NCBI RefSeq assembly: GCF_036172515.1
Contig: NZ_JAXKVW010000002.1
Location: 62,001 to 126,000 of the forward strand
Length of the DNA: 64,000 bases
Origin: Flexistipes sp.
GTDB lineage: Bacteria; Chrysiogenota; Deferribacteres; Deferribacterales; Flexistipitaceae
Direction: 5' to 3'
This document shows, one piece after another, positions 8,061 through 16,637 of this stretch. Within the stretch, counting starts at the first letter, position 1. Every line of letters begins with the position of its first letter. The translations under genes and the position numbers were made by a program. The notes below the pieces were generated by a model that was not told the origin of the DNA, made no database searches, and worked only from the letters and a program-made list of their open reading frames with translations.

Positions 8061-9503
8061 ATGGATGTACGTGCACAGTTTGCCATGGTGATGAATCTGG
8101 AAAAATGTATCGGGTGCCATACATGCAGTGTGACATGTAAAAATATGTGGGCCAACAGAAAAGGCACTGAATACATGTGGTGGAATAATGTTGAAACAAA
8201 GCCCGGAACCGGTTTCCCCGGAAGCTGGGAAGATCAGGAAAAATACAAAGGCGGCTGGGAGAAAAGAGCAGATGGATTGAAACTTAAACTGGGCGGAAAG
8301 ACCAAGCTTTTTACAAGGATTTTTTACAATCCCGATCAGCCGTCAATGAAAAATTATTATGAACCATGGACTTACAATTACAGCCATCTGATAAATGCAC
8401 CGGACAGTAAAACACAGCCGACGGCAAGAGCGGTTTCACAGATTACCGGTGAATATATGGAGATAGAAAACGGTCCCAATTGGGATGATGATTTGAGCGG
8501 TTCTTCCAAATACGCTTCAAACGATCCCAATTTGGATGACCGTGAGAAAAAGCTGTTAAAAGAACTGGAAAGTGTTTTTATGTTTTATCTGCCGAGAATC
8601 TGTAATCACTGCGTCAATCCTGCCTGTGTGGCAGCGTGCCCTTCCGGCGCAATTTACAAGCGTGGTGAAGACGGTATTGTTCTGGTGGATCAGGAAAAGT
8701 GTAAATCATGGCGCTACTGCGTATCCGCCTGCCCTTATAAAAAGGTGTATTTTAACTGGAACACCGTTAAGTCTGAAAAGTGTATTTTCTGCTATCCCAG
8801 AACAGAGAACGGCGAATCCACAATCTGTTCAAAATCGTGTGTAGGAAAAATCAGAAATCTCGGTGTGATTCTTTATGATGCAGACGCCTTCGCTAAAGCC
8901 ATGGATTCCGAGGATAATGATCTGATAGAAGCGTTTAAGCAAGCCATTCTCGACCCGAATGATGAGAACAATATCAAAGCCGCAGAATCTTCCGGTATCA
9001 ATGCCGAATGGCTGAAAGCTGCTTCAAATTCACCAGTCTACACGTATATAAAAGAACTGGAGATAGCACTCCCGCTTCATCCGGAGTTTCGGACGTTTCC
9101 TTCGGTTTTTTATGTACCCCCTCTCTCTCCTGTTATGGCGGCTGCTGAGGCACACGAGGAAATACCCTCTGATGCTGACTTGAGAATACCTGTAAAATAT
9201 CTGTCAAAACTCTTTTCTGCAGGCAGTGAGAGCGTAATAGAAGGGGTGTTAAAAAGGCTTTTGCTAATCAGAAAATATATGCGTGCAAAAGGGCTGGATG
9301 AAAAAGCAAAGCTTGATGAGATTACAGATAATTCTCTGCTTACTAAAGAACAGATTGAAAAAGCACATAGATTGTTTACCCAGGCCAAACCCGATGAGCG
9401 TTTTGTACTGCCACAGACTTTTCGGGCCGAAGCTGGGGAACCCTATGAAAATCAAGGACTTACCGGTTTAGGGATAAAAGGGAAAAAAGGTTTGAGAAAA
9501 TGA
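8061..9503 (+). CDS. narH: Respiratory nitrate reductase beta subunit (iron-sulfur)
   Basis: This 480-residue electron-transfer subunit carries four cysteine clusters. The first is C16, C19, C22, C26; the second includes C181, C184, C189, C193; the third is C214, W217, C220, C224; the fourth lies around S-E-K-C-I-F-C. Tryptophan in the third cluster at the second cysteine position is the hallmark of NarH and yields a [3Fe-4S] cluster rather than [4Fe-4S]. It relays electrons from NarI hemes to NarG. Its stop overlaps the narJ start (ATGA). Length is slightly shorter than enterobacterial NarH but complete at both ends. Confidence 0.96.
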   Translation: MDVRAQFAMVMNLEKCIGCHTCSVTCKNMWANRKGTEYMWWNNVETKPGTGFPGSWEDQEKYKGGWEKRADGLKLKLGGKTKLFTRIFYNPDQPSMKNYYEPWTYNYSHLINAPDSKTQPTARAVSQITGEYMEIENGPNWDDDLSGSSKYASNDPNLDDREKKLLKELESVFMFYLPRICNHCVNPACVAACPSGAIYKRGEDGIVLVDQEKCKSWRYCVSACPYKKVYFNWNTVKSEKCIFCYPRTENGESTICSKSCVGKIRNLGVILYDADAFAKAMDSEDNDLIEAFKQAILDPNDENNIKAAESSGINAEWLKAASNSPVYTYIKELEIALPLHPEFRTFPSVFYVPPLSPVMAAAEAHEEIPSDADLRIPVKYLSKLFSAGSESVIEGVLKRLLLIRKYMRAKGLDEKAKLDEITDNSLLTKEQIEKAHRLFTQAKPDERFVLPQTFRAEAGEPYENQGLTGLGIKGKKGLRK

Positions 9504-10009
9504 AAAAAGATATATTTGGATTATATGCGGAAATCTTAAAATATCCAAGTGATATAAATAAGTTGTCAAAATATCTCTTTGATCTCGGGATAGATGAATC
9601 TGACGGAGTAAAGGACTACAGTCTCCAAAGGCTGCAGGAAATCTATGTGGAAACGTTTGATTTTAATGAGAAAACGGCTCTTTTCCTCTCGCAGCATACG
9701 GCGGAAACTGCAGAAGAAAAAAGCAGGATTATATTGGCGATGTCCGAGCTTCTCAGTGAATATGAAATACGGAAAACACCCAACGCCCAGCCTGATTATC
9801 TGCCGGATATTTTGAAAGCTTTCCGGGCAATTCTTAAAACAAGTGAGAATAAAGATGCTGCAATGTATCTGGCTGACATTCTTTTTGAGACCGTTCGTAA
9901 AATTGCGGAAGAACTTAAGGATGCAGGCAGCATTTATGCCGGAATTATGAAACATTTACAAGGCGATTTGGCACCTTTTACGTTTAATCGGGAGGTTACT
10001 TATGTATAA
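9500..10009 (+). CDS. narJ: Nitrate reductase assembly chaperone
   Basis: This 169-residue, acidic, helix-rich cytoplasmic protein lies between narH and narI, which is the invariant place of narJ. NarJ/TorD-family chaperones bind apo-NarG and allow molybdenum cofactor and Fe-S insertion before membrane docking. Sequence conservation in this family is low; the weak signals visible are the N-terminal Y-A-E-I-L-K-Y-P start and the D-Y-L-P-D-I-L-K-A-F segment near residue 95, typical of the family. It is translationally coupled to both neighbours (four-base overlap before, eight-base overlap after). Assignment relies mainly on context. Confidence 0.88.
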   Translation: MKKDIFGLYAEILKYPSDINKLSKYLFDLGIDESDGVKDYSLQRLQEIYVETFDFNEKTALFLSQHTAETAEEKSRIILAMSELLSEYEIRKTPNAQPDYLPDILKAFRAILKTSENKDAAMYLADILFETVRKIAEELKDAGSIYAGIMKHLQGDLAPFTFNREVTYV

Positions 10010-10664
10010 CACCTTTTTTTATATAATAATTCCATATTTGTGCTTGGCAGTTTTTATAACAGGTACAGTTTACGGTATCACCAGAGGCAGATTGGCTATT
10101 TCGGCGCCGGCGACCGGTTTTTTTGAAAAAAGGAAACTTTCCTGGGGTATTACCGCATGGCACTATGCGATAGTTATCATTTTAACCGGACATCTGTTAG
10201 GGTTTTTGTTTCCCAAAGCAGTAATGAATATATTATCCGGATACAAAATTATGTTTGCTGTTGAAGCTCTGGCTTTCGGCCTGGGATTAGCGGCATTCTT
10301 AGGCACTATCATACTGCTTTTCAGACGGATAACAGAGAAAACCGTTTCAAAAAACTCGAATTTTGCCGATTATTTTATCCTCATAATTTTGTTAATCCAG
10401 GTTATCCTGGGCTTAAGCACAGCAGCAAATTACCGCTGGGGGATAAACTGGTATGTATCACATATGTCCGGCTATTTGAAAAGCCTCATAACGTTTGCTC
10501 CAGATGTAAGCTATGCTGCCGGTATGCCCGGAGTAGTGACGGCTCATATTGTTACAGGTTTTCTTATTCTTGCTGTACTTCCCTTTACCCGGCTTATGCA
10601 TCTTGTTTTTGTTCCCGTCGGTTATTTTTTCAGGAAACCGCAGCAGATTATTTTTCATAAATAA
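10002..10664 (+). CDS. narI: Nitrate reductase gamma subunit (diheme cytochrome b)
   Basis: This 220-residue protein has five transmembrane helices. The four heme-b ligands can be matched by spacing: H54 and H64 (ten apart, in W-H-Y-A-I and T-G-H-L-L) and H182 and H200 (eighteen apart, in T-A-H-I-V-T-G and R-L-M-H-L). These are the same intervals as in the enterobacterial protein. It oxidises quinol on the periplasmic side and passes electrons to NarH, generating proton motive force. It overlaps narJ by eight bases, and narK follows after 26 bases. Confidence 0.95.
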   Translation: MYNTFFYIIIPYLCLAVFITGTVYGITRGRLAISAPATGFFEKRKLSWGITAWHYAIVIILTGHLLGFLFPKAVMNILSGYKIMFAVEALAFGLGLAAFLGTIILLFRRITEKTVSKNSNFADYFILIILLIQVILGLSTAANYRWGINWYVSHMSGYLKSLITFAPDVSYAAGMPGVVTAHIVTGFLILAVLPFTRLMHLVFVPVGYFFRKPQQIIFHK

Positions 10665-10690
10665 TAAATACAAATATATAAGGAGTTATA

Positions 10691-12004
10691 ATGGCTAACG
10701 ATGAACTTATTAAAAAATACGGTTTAAAAGGGTCTCCTCTTTCCGGGCTTGTAATGGCAACTTTCGGATTTTTTATAGGGTTTGCAGCTGTTTCGCTGTA
10801 CGGACCGGTGGCCAAAAATTTTGATGATGTTATGAACATGTCCGGGCTGCTTCTCGGTATGCTGGTGGCTGCCCCCAGTCTTACCGGCTCACTCCTGCGT
10901 ATCCCTTTCGGCGCATGGGTGGACAAAGCCGGCGGGAAGAAACCTCTTTTTACACTTTTGACGTTGTCGGTCATAGGGATGGCAGGCCTTACAGTAATTC
11001 TTTTCTTTTTCTACCCTGACCGGCTTACCATAGAAATGTATCCGGTTGTTTTCTTTTTCGGTCTTTTGAGCGGCTGCGGTATAGCTACTTTTTCGGTGGG
11101 AATACCTCAGACCTCTTATTGGTATCCGCAGAAAAAACAGGGGCTTGCACTTGGAACTTACGCCGGGCTTGGAAATACTGCACCGGGAATTTTCGGTGTT
11201 GTTCTTCCTTTTATTCTGGCAGGTTTAGGGCTACCAGGGGCTTATGCGGTGTGGTTTTTATTCTTGTTAATAGGTACAATTATTTATGCGATGTTTGCCC
11301 ATGACGCTTATTATTTTCAGCTCAGACATAACAATGTTGAGCATGATGAAGCACGTGAAGTTTCTGAAAAACTTGGTCAGGAGCTCTTTCCTTCGGGCAA
11401 GGTTATCGAATCGCTGAAAATTTCAGCAAAAATACCGGGGACGTGGGCTCTTGTGGCTCTCTATTTCACATCTTTCGGTGGATTTCTCGCATTAACGGCC
11501 TGGTTTCCCACCTATTGGGTGGAATTTCACAACATAGGTATCAGACCCGCAGGTCTGCTGATGGCTTTTGGATTTTCGCTTCTTGCCTCCGTAATCAGGG
11601 TTTACGGGGGGCACCTTGGTGATAAGTTCGGCGGAGAGAAAACAGCCATAGGAAGTTACTCACTCGTTTTAATCGGAGCACTGTTTCTAATCATCACTTC
11701 AAACTTTTGGTTAGCTCTCATTGGTGAAATAATAATCGGTGCAGGTATGGGTATTGCTAATGCTGCCGTTTTTAAACTTGTACCGAAGTACGTTCCCAAA
11801 GCGCCCGGCGGCGCGAGCGGATGGGTAGGCGGTCTTGGTGCCTTCGGCGGCTTTGCCGTACCGCCCATACTCGGGACATTTGTTGATTTGCAGGGAACAG
11901 AAGGGTATTCAAACGGATTTATCGTTTATGTCGCTCTTGCTTTAATGGCAATGACGATTTCAATCATACTTATGAAAACACTGGGGAGTCAAAAGGAGGC
12001 TTAA
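10691..12004 (+). CDS. narK: Nitrate/nitrite transporter, NarK type (MFS)
   Basis: The 437-residue protein has about twelve hydrophobic helices and both glycine-rich NarK signatures: the region G-T-Y-A-G-L-G-N-T-A-P-G-I-F-G near residue 150 and the later G-x-G-M-G-I-A-N-A-A-V-F-K near residue 350. The substrate-binding arginine is likely in R-I-P-F-G (about residue 72). Proteins of this group import nitrate by proton symport or exchange nitrate for nitrite across the inner membrane. Having a single fused or double copy is common elsewhere; here there is one. The stop codon is directly followed by the ATG of the PAS gene. Confidence 0.93.
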   Translation: MANDELIKKYGLKGSPLSGLVMATFGFFIGFAAVSLYGPVAKNFDDVMNMSGLLLGMLVAAPSLTGSLLRIPFGAWVDKAGGKKPLFTLLTLSVIGMAGLTVILFFFYPDRLTIEMYPVVFFFGLLSGCGIATFSVGIPQTSYWYPQKKQGLALGTYAGLGNTAPGIFGVVLPFILAGLGLPGAYAVWFLFLLIGTIIYAMFAHDAYYFQLRHNNVEHDEAREVSEKLGQELFPSGKVIESLKISAKIPGTWALVALYFTSFGGFLALTAWFPTYWVEFHNIGIRPAGLLMAFGFSLLASVIRVYGGHLGDKFGGEKTAIGSYSLVLIGALFLIITSNFWLALIGEIIIGAGMGIANAAVFKLVPKYVPKAPGGASGWVGGLGAFGGFAVPPILGTFVDLQGTEGYSNGFIVYVALALMAMTISIILMKTLGSQKEA

Positions 12005-12376
12005 ATGGAGAAAAGAGTGCTGGAAGAGTTTATAGAAGAAGCACCGGATATTATACTGACTGTGGACAGGCACGGTGTTATTATATACTGGAATAAGTCA
12101 GCAGAGGAAATTTTTGGATTTACAAAAAAAGAAGCTGAAGGAAGCAGCCTTGATATAATAATTCCCGAAAAACTACAGCAGCGGCACTGGGAAGGTTTTA
12201 ACAAAGTGATGGAGACGGGTAAAAGCAAATATTCCAAGAGAGATATGCTCTCCGTGCCTGCTATGACAAAAACAGGTGAAAAGATTTTTATAGAATTCAC
12301 CATTACCATGGTAAAAGATAACGATGGTAATATTGAATACTGTTTTTCAGTAATCCGGGAAAAGCCTAAAAAATAA
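12005..12376 (+). CDS. Stand-alone PAS-domain protein, last gene of the nar operon
   Basis: The 123-residue protein is one PAS domain with nothing else: PAS core near residues 12-56 and a PAC-like beta-sheet near residues 75-120. The start codon immediately follows the narK stop. There is no kinase, cyclase, HTH or membrane segment. In the helix F region the sequence I-P-E-K-L-Q-Q-R-H-W-E-G-F aligns with the place where FixL-type PAS domains carry their proximal heme histidine, making H61 a candidate heme ligand. A heme-based O2 or NO sensor acting by protein-protein contact on the nar machinery or on the Crp/Fnr regulator is an inference; a flavin-free structural role is also possible. Confidence 0.8.
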   Translation: MEKRVLEEFIEEAPDIILTVDRHGVIIYWNKSAEEIFGFTKKEAEGSSLDIIIPEKLQQRHWEGFNKVMETGKSKYSKRDMLSVPAMTKTGEKIFIEFTITMVKDNDGNIEYCFSVIREKPKK

Positions 12377-12389
12377 AATACTTTTAGTT

Positions 12390-12540
12390 TTTATGAGGGT
12401 GGTGAGATAGTGAAGTGGAGAGTTTAAAAAATCCGTTACCTTAGAATGCCCATTCAACCCTCTCAATCTCTACCTCTACCTCTACCTCTACCTCTACCTT
12501 TACCTCTTCCTTTCACTTAACACTTAGTACTAAAAATTAT
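12390..12540. repeat. Degenerate short repeats with a CTCTAC hexamer run
   Basis: Between convergent genes, the left part reads GGTGGTGAGATAGTGAAGTGGAGAG. The right part contains the complementary style of repeat, about five consecutive copies of CTCTAC (about 12467-12504), then CACTTAACACTTAGTAC. The arrangement is an inverted pair of degenerate arrays like those at other intergenic sites in this window. No terminator hairpin is evident between the two converging operons. Confidence 0.5.
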
Positions 12541-12554
12541 TCGAAGTTCCCGGA

Positions 12555-13586
12555 TTATGTGTCGAGAACAAGTTCCAGATCTGTGGGATCAACCAGCGGC
12601 TCGTCCAGATCCACCACGATCTCAGAGCGTGCTATTACCTGAGCTTTGCCGGTAATGCGGTTGCTTACTCCATGATATCCGCCGATTTTTGTGTCACCGT
12701 AATAGGTGCCTACAAACCTTGTATTTCTCAGGGATACGGTCTCTAAACTTTCTCCGGGCTTTATCAGGCCTTCATAGTGCATCAGGGCGAGTCTGGCAGA
12801 TGTTCCGGTGCCTGTGGGGCTTCTGCAGATGACGCCGGGGTGGACATATGTAGCTGAGGGGGATTCGAATCTGCCTTCGGCAACTTTTGAAACAGGGCCC
12901 ATAAAATGCAGGAACGGCAGAGGACCGACATTTCCAAGCTCCGGGTGCTCATGACGAAAATCTTTGCGGATTGCCTCTGTAATTTTAAATGCAGTTGCCG
13001 CCAACTCAGGTTCTTCTTTTAGCTCAAGATTAAATCCAAGCTCAGTGGCATCAATAAGACCGTAAAAACCACCGCTCCATGCCAAACTGTATGTAACGTC
13101 TCCGATTCCTTTAACATTGATCTTTTCTTTATATGCAGCGATATAACTTGGCAGCCCTTCACAGGTGATCGATTCAACACGGCCGTTATGACATTTTGCA
13201 CCTATATGTGCAAGACCTGCAGGTGATTCCAGGATAAACTCCTGCTCACCTTCCTGCATTGGTACAATCCCGCTTTCCAGCAAGGCTGTGGCTGTACATA
13301 TTGTATTGGATCCGGAATAAACGGGATATCCCATCACTTCCATAATAATATAGCCTGCAACGGCGTCAGGATGGGAAGGCTCAACAATAAGGTCAACAGA
13401 CATTTCAGGTATTCCGTAAGGCTCATTTATAAGAAGCTTGCGCAAACCGTCAGCATGTTTTTGAAGATATTCCATCTTTTCTCTTACATTCCCGCCGGGT
13501 AACAAGCCTATGCCACTGGTTACAATCCTGCTTACATCACCACCGGAATGTGTATCAATAAGTTGAATACGACGCACTCTGTTCAT
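12555..13586 (-). CDS. Proline racemase superfamily protein (atypical active site)
   Basis: This 343-residue protein has the proline racemase/hydroxyproline epimerase fold: an N-terminal R-x-I-Q-L-I-D-T-H-S-G-G-D motif and the two catalytic loops. The loop that carries the first catalytic Cys (usually M-C-G-H) here reads Y-S-G-S-N-T-I-C, so Ser is at that place. The second (usually S-P-C-G-T-G) reads S-P-T-G-T-G-T-S, so Thr replaces Cys. Classical racemases need both Cys, so the reaction may be a dehydration or epimerisation or something else. The start at 13586 has a strong AGGAG; an upstream in-frame start at 13607 is less likely. It lies one base after an MDR oxidoreductase and is probably cotranscribed with it. 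Confidence 0.88.
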   Translation of the reverse strand: MNRVRRIQLIDTHSGGDVSRIVTSGIGLLPGGNVREKMEYLQKHADGLRKLLINEPYGIPEMSVDLIVEPSHPDAVAGYIIMEVMGYPVYSGSNTICTATALLESGIVPMQEGEQEFILESPAGLAHIGAKCHNGRVESITCEGLPSYIAAYKEKINVKGIGDVTYSLAWSGGFYGLIDATELGFNLELKEEPELAATAFKITEAIRKDFRHEHPELGNVGPLPFLHFMGPVSKVAEGRFESPSATYVHPGVICRSPTGTGTSARLALMHYEGLIKPGESLETVSLRNTRFVGTYYGDTKIGGYHGVSNRITGKAQVIARSEIVVDLDEPLVDPTDLELVLDT

Positions 13587-13587
13587 A

Positions 13588-14736
13588 TTATTCTCCTGAA
13601 ACAGCATATTTTTTCCCGTGTTCTTCCCATTCGGAATCCGGGACTATTACAATTTTGCCGACAAAATTACTGCTGCGGTTTACAAAGTAATTTTCCGCTT
13701 TGTGTATTTCCGACAATCTGAAAGTTCCATGTAATACAGGTTTCAGCTCACCTTTTCTTATCCAGTCGATAAGCTGCTTTGCTTCTGCTCTTGTACCATG
13801 GGAAATGCCGAATATCTGAACCTGATAGAGATAAATCTTTGTCCAGAGTATCTTGGTAACATTTCCACCGCTGGCACCGGCAATAGAATATCTTGGATAA
13901 GTTTTCCGTGAGGACATATCCTGTATCATGGAGTCTATCAAAGGTATAGTCATATTACCGCCCACAAGGTCCATTACTGCATCAATTGGTTTACCGTCTG
14001 CAGCCTCATTCACTGCTTTTGGCCAATTGTCAACTTCTGAGCGGTCGATAACGTTTTCAGCTCCCAGTTCAATAAGAGTATTTGCTTTTCCCGGGCTGCT
14101 TACTGCATACGGAGTAGCACCTTTTAAACGGCACATCTGAATAAGCGCTGTTCCAACTCCGCCGCTTGCTCCTGTAATAAGTACATTTTCATTTTCGCTT
14201 ACACCGGCAGCATTCAGCATATGAAGGCCGGTTTGATACGAACACATACCCATAGCAGCAAGCTCAGCATCTGATAATTCAGTGTTCTCTACGGTGTAAA
14301 ACTGATCAGCGGGAACCACCATATATTCTGCAAAACCACCGTCTTTACCATGACCGAAGTAGTCCGGAGTCAGGTTAATATCGTCTCTGTCTGTGGAATA
14401 GATATTAAAATCCAGAAGCCCCCTTTCTCCCACCCTGTTTTCCGAAACACCTGATCCGCATTTTACCACCCGTCCGACTACATCTGCGCCCTGGATTCTC
14501 GGAAAACTCAATCCGGAATCTTTGCTCATGCTGAAGGAAGCGACATCGCTGTCATCCTCAGTCGGGTACAAACCTTCACGAACCTTCCGGTCGGTGTTGT
14601 TTTTTGCGGTGGCGGTAACTTTTATCAGTAGTTCATTTTTACCTGGCTGCGGTACGGAAACATCTTCTCTGTATTTAAGTTTTTCAATACCCCCGTGGTC
14701 TGTTAATTGAACCGCTGACATGTGTTCAGGTATCAT
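13588..14736 (-). CDS. Medium-chain dehydrogenase/reductase (quinone-oxidoreductase-like)
   Basis: The 382-residue protein has the GroES-like N-terminal domain followed by a Rossmann domain with the motif I-T-G-A-S-G-G-V-G-T-A (about residue 190) for NAD(P) binding. The cysteine and histidine ligands for catalytic zinc typical of alcohol dehydrogenases are not clearly conserved (the usual G-H-E is absent), so it resembles quinone oxidoreductase or crotonyl-CoA-reductase-like MDR proteins. I chose the ATG at 14736 because AGAGGTG lies upstream; a GTG at 14745 is the alternative. It precedes the proline-racemase-family gene in a two-gene unit, suggesting a shared small-molecule pathway, perhaps for an imino or hydroxy acid. 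The substrate is unknown. Confidence 0.82.
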   Translation of the reverse strand: MIPEHMSAVQLTDHGGIEKLKYREDVSVPQPGKNELLIKVTATAKNNTDRKVREGLYPTEDDSDVASFSMSKDSGLSFPRIQGADVVGRVVKCGSGVSENRVGERGLLDFNIYSTDRDDINLTPDYFGHGKDGGFAEYMVVPADQFYTVENTELSDAELAAMGMCSYQTGLHMLNAAGVSENENVLITGASGGVGTALIQMCRLKGATPYAVSSPGKANTLIELGAENVIDRSEVDNWPKAVNEAADGKPIDAVMDLVGGNMTIPLIDSMIQDMSSRKTYPRYSIAGASGGNVTKILWTKIYLYQVQIFGISHGTRAEAKQLIDWIRKGELKPVLHGTFRLSEIHKAENYFVNRSSNFVGKIVIVPDSEWEEHGKKYAVSGE

Positions 14737-15097
14737 ATATTTCACCTCTCAATTTATCATGATTAACCCAGAACCCTGGGTTAAATAATATAAAAACTAT
14801 CCACTCTCCGGCATCTTTTCAGCCGCCATTTCGGGGGCTTTGGGCAGATGATTTGAAAAATAAATAGTGGCTTGCGATGCAGTTTGTCAAGAGTAAACTT
14901 GCTTTGAGGTGTAACTTTTTTGCTTTGTTGACAATAAATTGCAAACGAGAAAATTTCCAACATGAATAGTTTAGTTTGGAAATATGCTTATTTTTTGGCC
15001 GGCTTTTTAAAAAATTCTGGAATTTTTGATATATATCAAAGTTTAATTTGCCTGAAAGCCGATATTAATAATCAACAATTTAATAAAGGAGGTAATT
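14737..15097. other. Intergenic region with regulatory site
   Basis: This 361-base gap separates divergent transcription units. It holds the start region of the MDR operon on the left and the FNR-type box and putative -10 element of the hemerythrin gene on the right. A 60-residue minus-strand frame at 14781-14963 has no ribosome-binding site or recognisable motif and is probably not a gene. Confidence 0.5.
15026..15039 (+). promoter_or_regulatory. FNR/Crp-type operator of the hemerythrin gene
   Basis: TTGATATATATCAA is a perfect palindrome of the TTGAT-N4-ATCAA class. TATTAA at 15063-15068 could be the -10, which would place the start near 15075 and the box centre at about -42, the classic activating position. 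The box is 59 bases upstream of the ATG. Confidence 0.7.
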
Positions 15098-15655
15098 ATG
15101 AAATCCACTGAGCAGTTAAAAAATGAGCACGAAGGTATTAAAATCATGCTGGAAGTGCTGGAAAGTATTGCTGAGTACATAGAAAAAGGTAAAGTGAACA
15201 AGCTGGAAGAAGATGAAATAAGGAATACTGTAACATTTTTCAGAGAATTTGCAGACAAGTGTCATCATACTAAGGAAGAAAGAGAATTGTTTCCCACTCT
15301 TGAAAAAGCAGGAATTCAGAAAGAGGGAGGACCTATAGGTGTAATGCTTGATGAGCATGAAATGGGAAGAAATCATATAAGAGCTATGCTCGAATCCCTC
15401 GATGACTTGGCTGAAAGTGAAATAGCTGCTGAAAAATTTGCCGACAATGCATACGCTTATGTGGAGCTTTTGAGACAACATATCGATAAAGAAAACGATA
15501 TATTATTTAGAATGGCAGAGCTCTCTCTTGGCAGCGACATGGATAATAAACTTTTCCAAAGGTTTGAAGAAATAGAGGAAAAAGAAATGGGCGAAGGAAC
15601 ACACGAAAAATACCATAAGATGATAGATGAATACAGAAAGAAATTTTTAAGATAA
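15098..15655 (+). CDS. Hemerythrin-domain protein
   Basis: The 185-residue protein is a four-helix bundle of the HHE/hemerythrin family. Candidate di-iron ligands are H11, H57 and E61 (in C-H-H-T-K-E-E), a further H-x-x-x-x-x-x-H pair in D-E-H-E-M-G-R-N-H near residue 90, and H-I-D-K-E-N near residue 130. Such proteins bind O2 or NO at a non-heme di-iron centre in the cytoplasm, or protect or repair Fe-S proteins. A strong AAAGGAGG precedes the ATG, and a perfect FNR-type box upstream suggests induction when oxygen is low or NO is present. The DUF488 gene follows after 13 bases. Confidence 0.9.
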   Translation: MKSTEQLKNEHEGIKIMLEVLESIAEYIEKGKVNKLEEDEIRNTVTFFREFADKCHHTKEERELFPTLEKAGIQKEGGPIGVMLDEHEMGRNHIRAMLESLDDLAESEIAAEKFADNAYAYVELLRQHIDKENDILFRMAELSLGSDMDNKLFQRFEEIEEKEMGEGTHEKYHKMIDEYRKKFLR

Positions 15656-15668
15656 ACAGGCAGAAAAT

Positions 15669-16037
15669 ATGGATGTTCAGTTTAAAAGGGTATACGACCC
15701 TGTGTCTCAGAGCGACGGTGTAAGAATTTTGGTGGACGGCATCTGGCCAAGAGGAATTAAAAAAGAGGATTTGCTCCTGGATTATTGGCTTAAGTATGCC
15801 GCACCCAGCATCAGTTTGCGCAAATGGTTTTCTCATGATGAAGAAAAATGGGAAGAGTTTAAAAAACTGTATTTTGCAGAACTGAAAGGAAAAGCTGAGA
15901 CTTTGGATAAATTGACAGCTATTGCAAAAAATAATAATAAATTAACTCTCCTGTATTCGGCAAGAAATCGCCGGTATAACCAGGCAGCAGCATTAAAAGA
16001 ATTTTTAGAGAATGAGTTAGAGATTTCTGAAAAGTGA
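15669..16037 (+). CDS. DUF488 family protein (YeaO-like)
   Basis: This 122-residue cytoplasmic protein carries the DUF488 signature: R-V-Y-D-P near the start, then L-V-D-G-I-W-P-R-G-I (about residues 22-31), and a C-terminal L-Y-S-A-R segment. The biochemical function of the family is not established; some members are encoded near oxidative or nitrosative stress genes. It follows the hemerythrin gene closely and is probably in the same transcript. No catalytic residue can be assigned with confidence. Confidence 0.85.
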   Translation: MDVQFKRVYDPVSQSDGVRILVDGIWPRGIKKEDLLLDYWLKYAAPSISLRKWFSHDEEKWEEFKKLYFAELKGKAETLDKLTAIAKNNNKLTLLYSARNRRYNQAAALKEFLENELEISEK

Positions 16038-16039
16038 GG

Positions 16040-16240
16040 AATGGGGGAGATTGTGAGATAGTGAGATGGGGAAGTTGGAGGTTGAGGTTTACCCTGCTAA
16101 ATATCAGCATCGCCACGTCCGCCGGGAGGGCTGGTTGCCTACGGCATTTAACAGGGTAAAGGTTAAGGAAGTTGATAAAGTTGTGTACTCGGTTGGTATC
16201 CCACTGCCTTAACCTCCTCAAGTAACTCAAATACGTTTAA
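16040..16240. repeat. Composite intergenic repeat: degenerate array plus CCCTGTTAAAT hairpin
   Basis: The left side carries GAGATTGTGAGATAGTGAGA-type degenerate repeats. The centre (about 16089-16158) is an inverted repeat ACCCTGCTAAATATCAGC...GGCATTTAACAGGGT that is clearly homologous to the hairpin at 2709-2757. The right side has the complementary degenerate repeats. No gene is seen. Confidence 0.55.
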
Positions 16241-16369
16241 TTACCTCCGTGTTATTAGTCACGCCTTTTTAAATGTGTATATTTTGGTAGCTTGCCGATG
16301 AAAAAACTGGTATCACCCCAAAAATTATATAAAAGTTTTGTTTTACATATATTTAGCTAACATGACACT

Positions 16370-16563
16370 GATTTCAATGTAATTTGCACGCATTTCGCAG
16401 CCGAAACTCGAAACTACTGCCGCTAACCGTCTACACCCTCCTCTCATAATTGTTTTTATTTGCAAATATTTATCCATTTTACATTCCAACACAGGGTGTG
16501 ACCGCTAACCGGCAGTACGTTTCTCAAACATCGGCTGCTTCATTTGTGCAAATTACATTGAAA
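16370..16563. repeat. Long imperfect inverted repeat (about 74-base arms)
   Basis: The left arm (about 16370-16442) and the right arm (about 16490-16563) are inverted copies. Each contains TTTCAATGTAATTTGCAC, then GCAGCCGA, CTGCCG, GCTAACCG or its equivalent, and ACACCCT, with small insertions and deletions between the copies. About 47 bases lie between them. The structure could fold into one large hairpin and resembles a degenerated mobile element. A short plus-strand frame at 16450-16653 overlaps it but shows no protein-like features. Confidence 0.55.
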
Positions 16564-16608
16564 AATATTTGCACTGTGAAAAATGGGGTGACGCTAGTGA
16601 AAAAAGTC

Positions 16609-16637
16609 TTGATTTTAAGTGTTTTTGTCATTATACA
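16609..16637 (+). promoter_or_regulatory. Predicted promoter of the tig-clp operon
   Basis: TTGATT (16609-16614) and TATACA (16632-16637) are 17 bases apart. They give a leader of about 105 bases before the trigger factor ATG. No heat-shock (CIRCE or sigma-32) element was recognised. Confidence 0.4.

Noticed and set aside
12467-12504. CTCTAC hexamer run as a phase-variation tract
   Set aside because: It lies after the stop codons of two converging genes and not in a reading frame or between promoter elements, so slippage would not switch a gene.
14781-14963. 60-residue minus-strand frame between the MDR gene and the hemerythrin promoter
   Set aside because: No ribosome-binding site, no motif, and it overlaps regulatory sequence.
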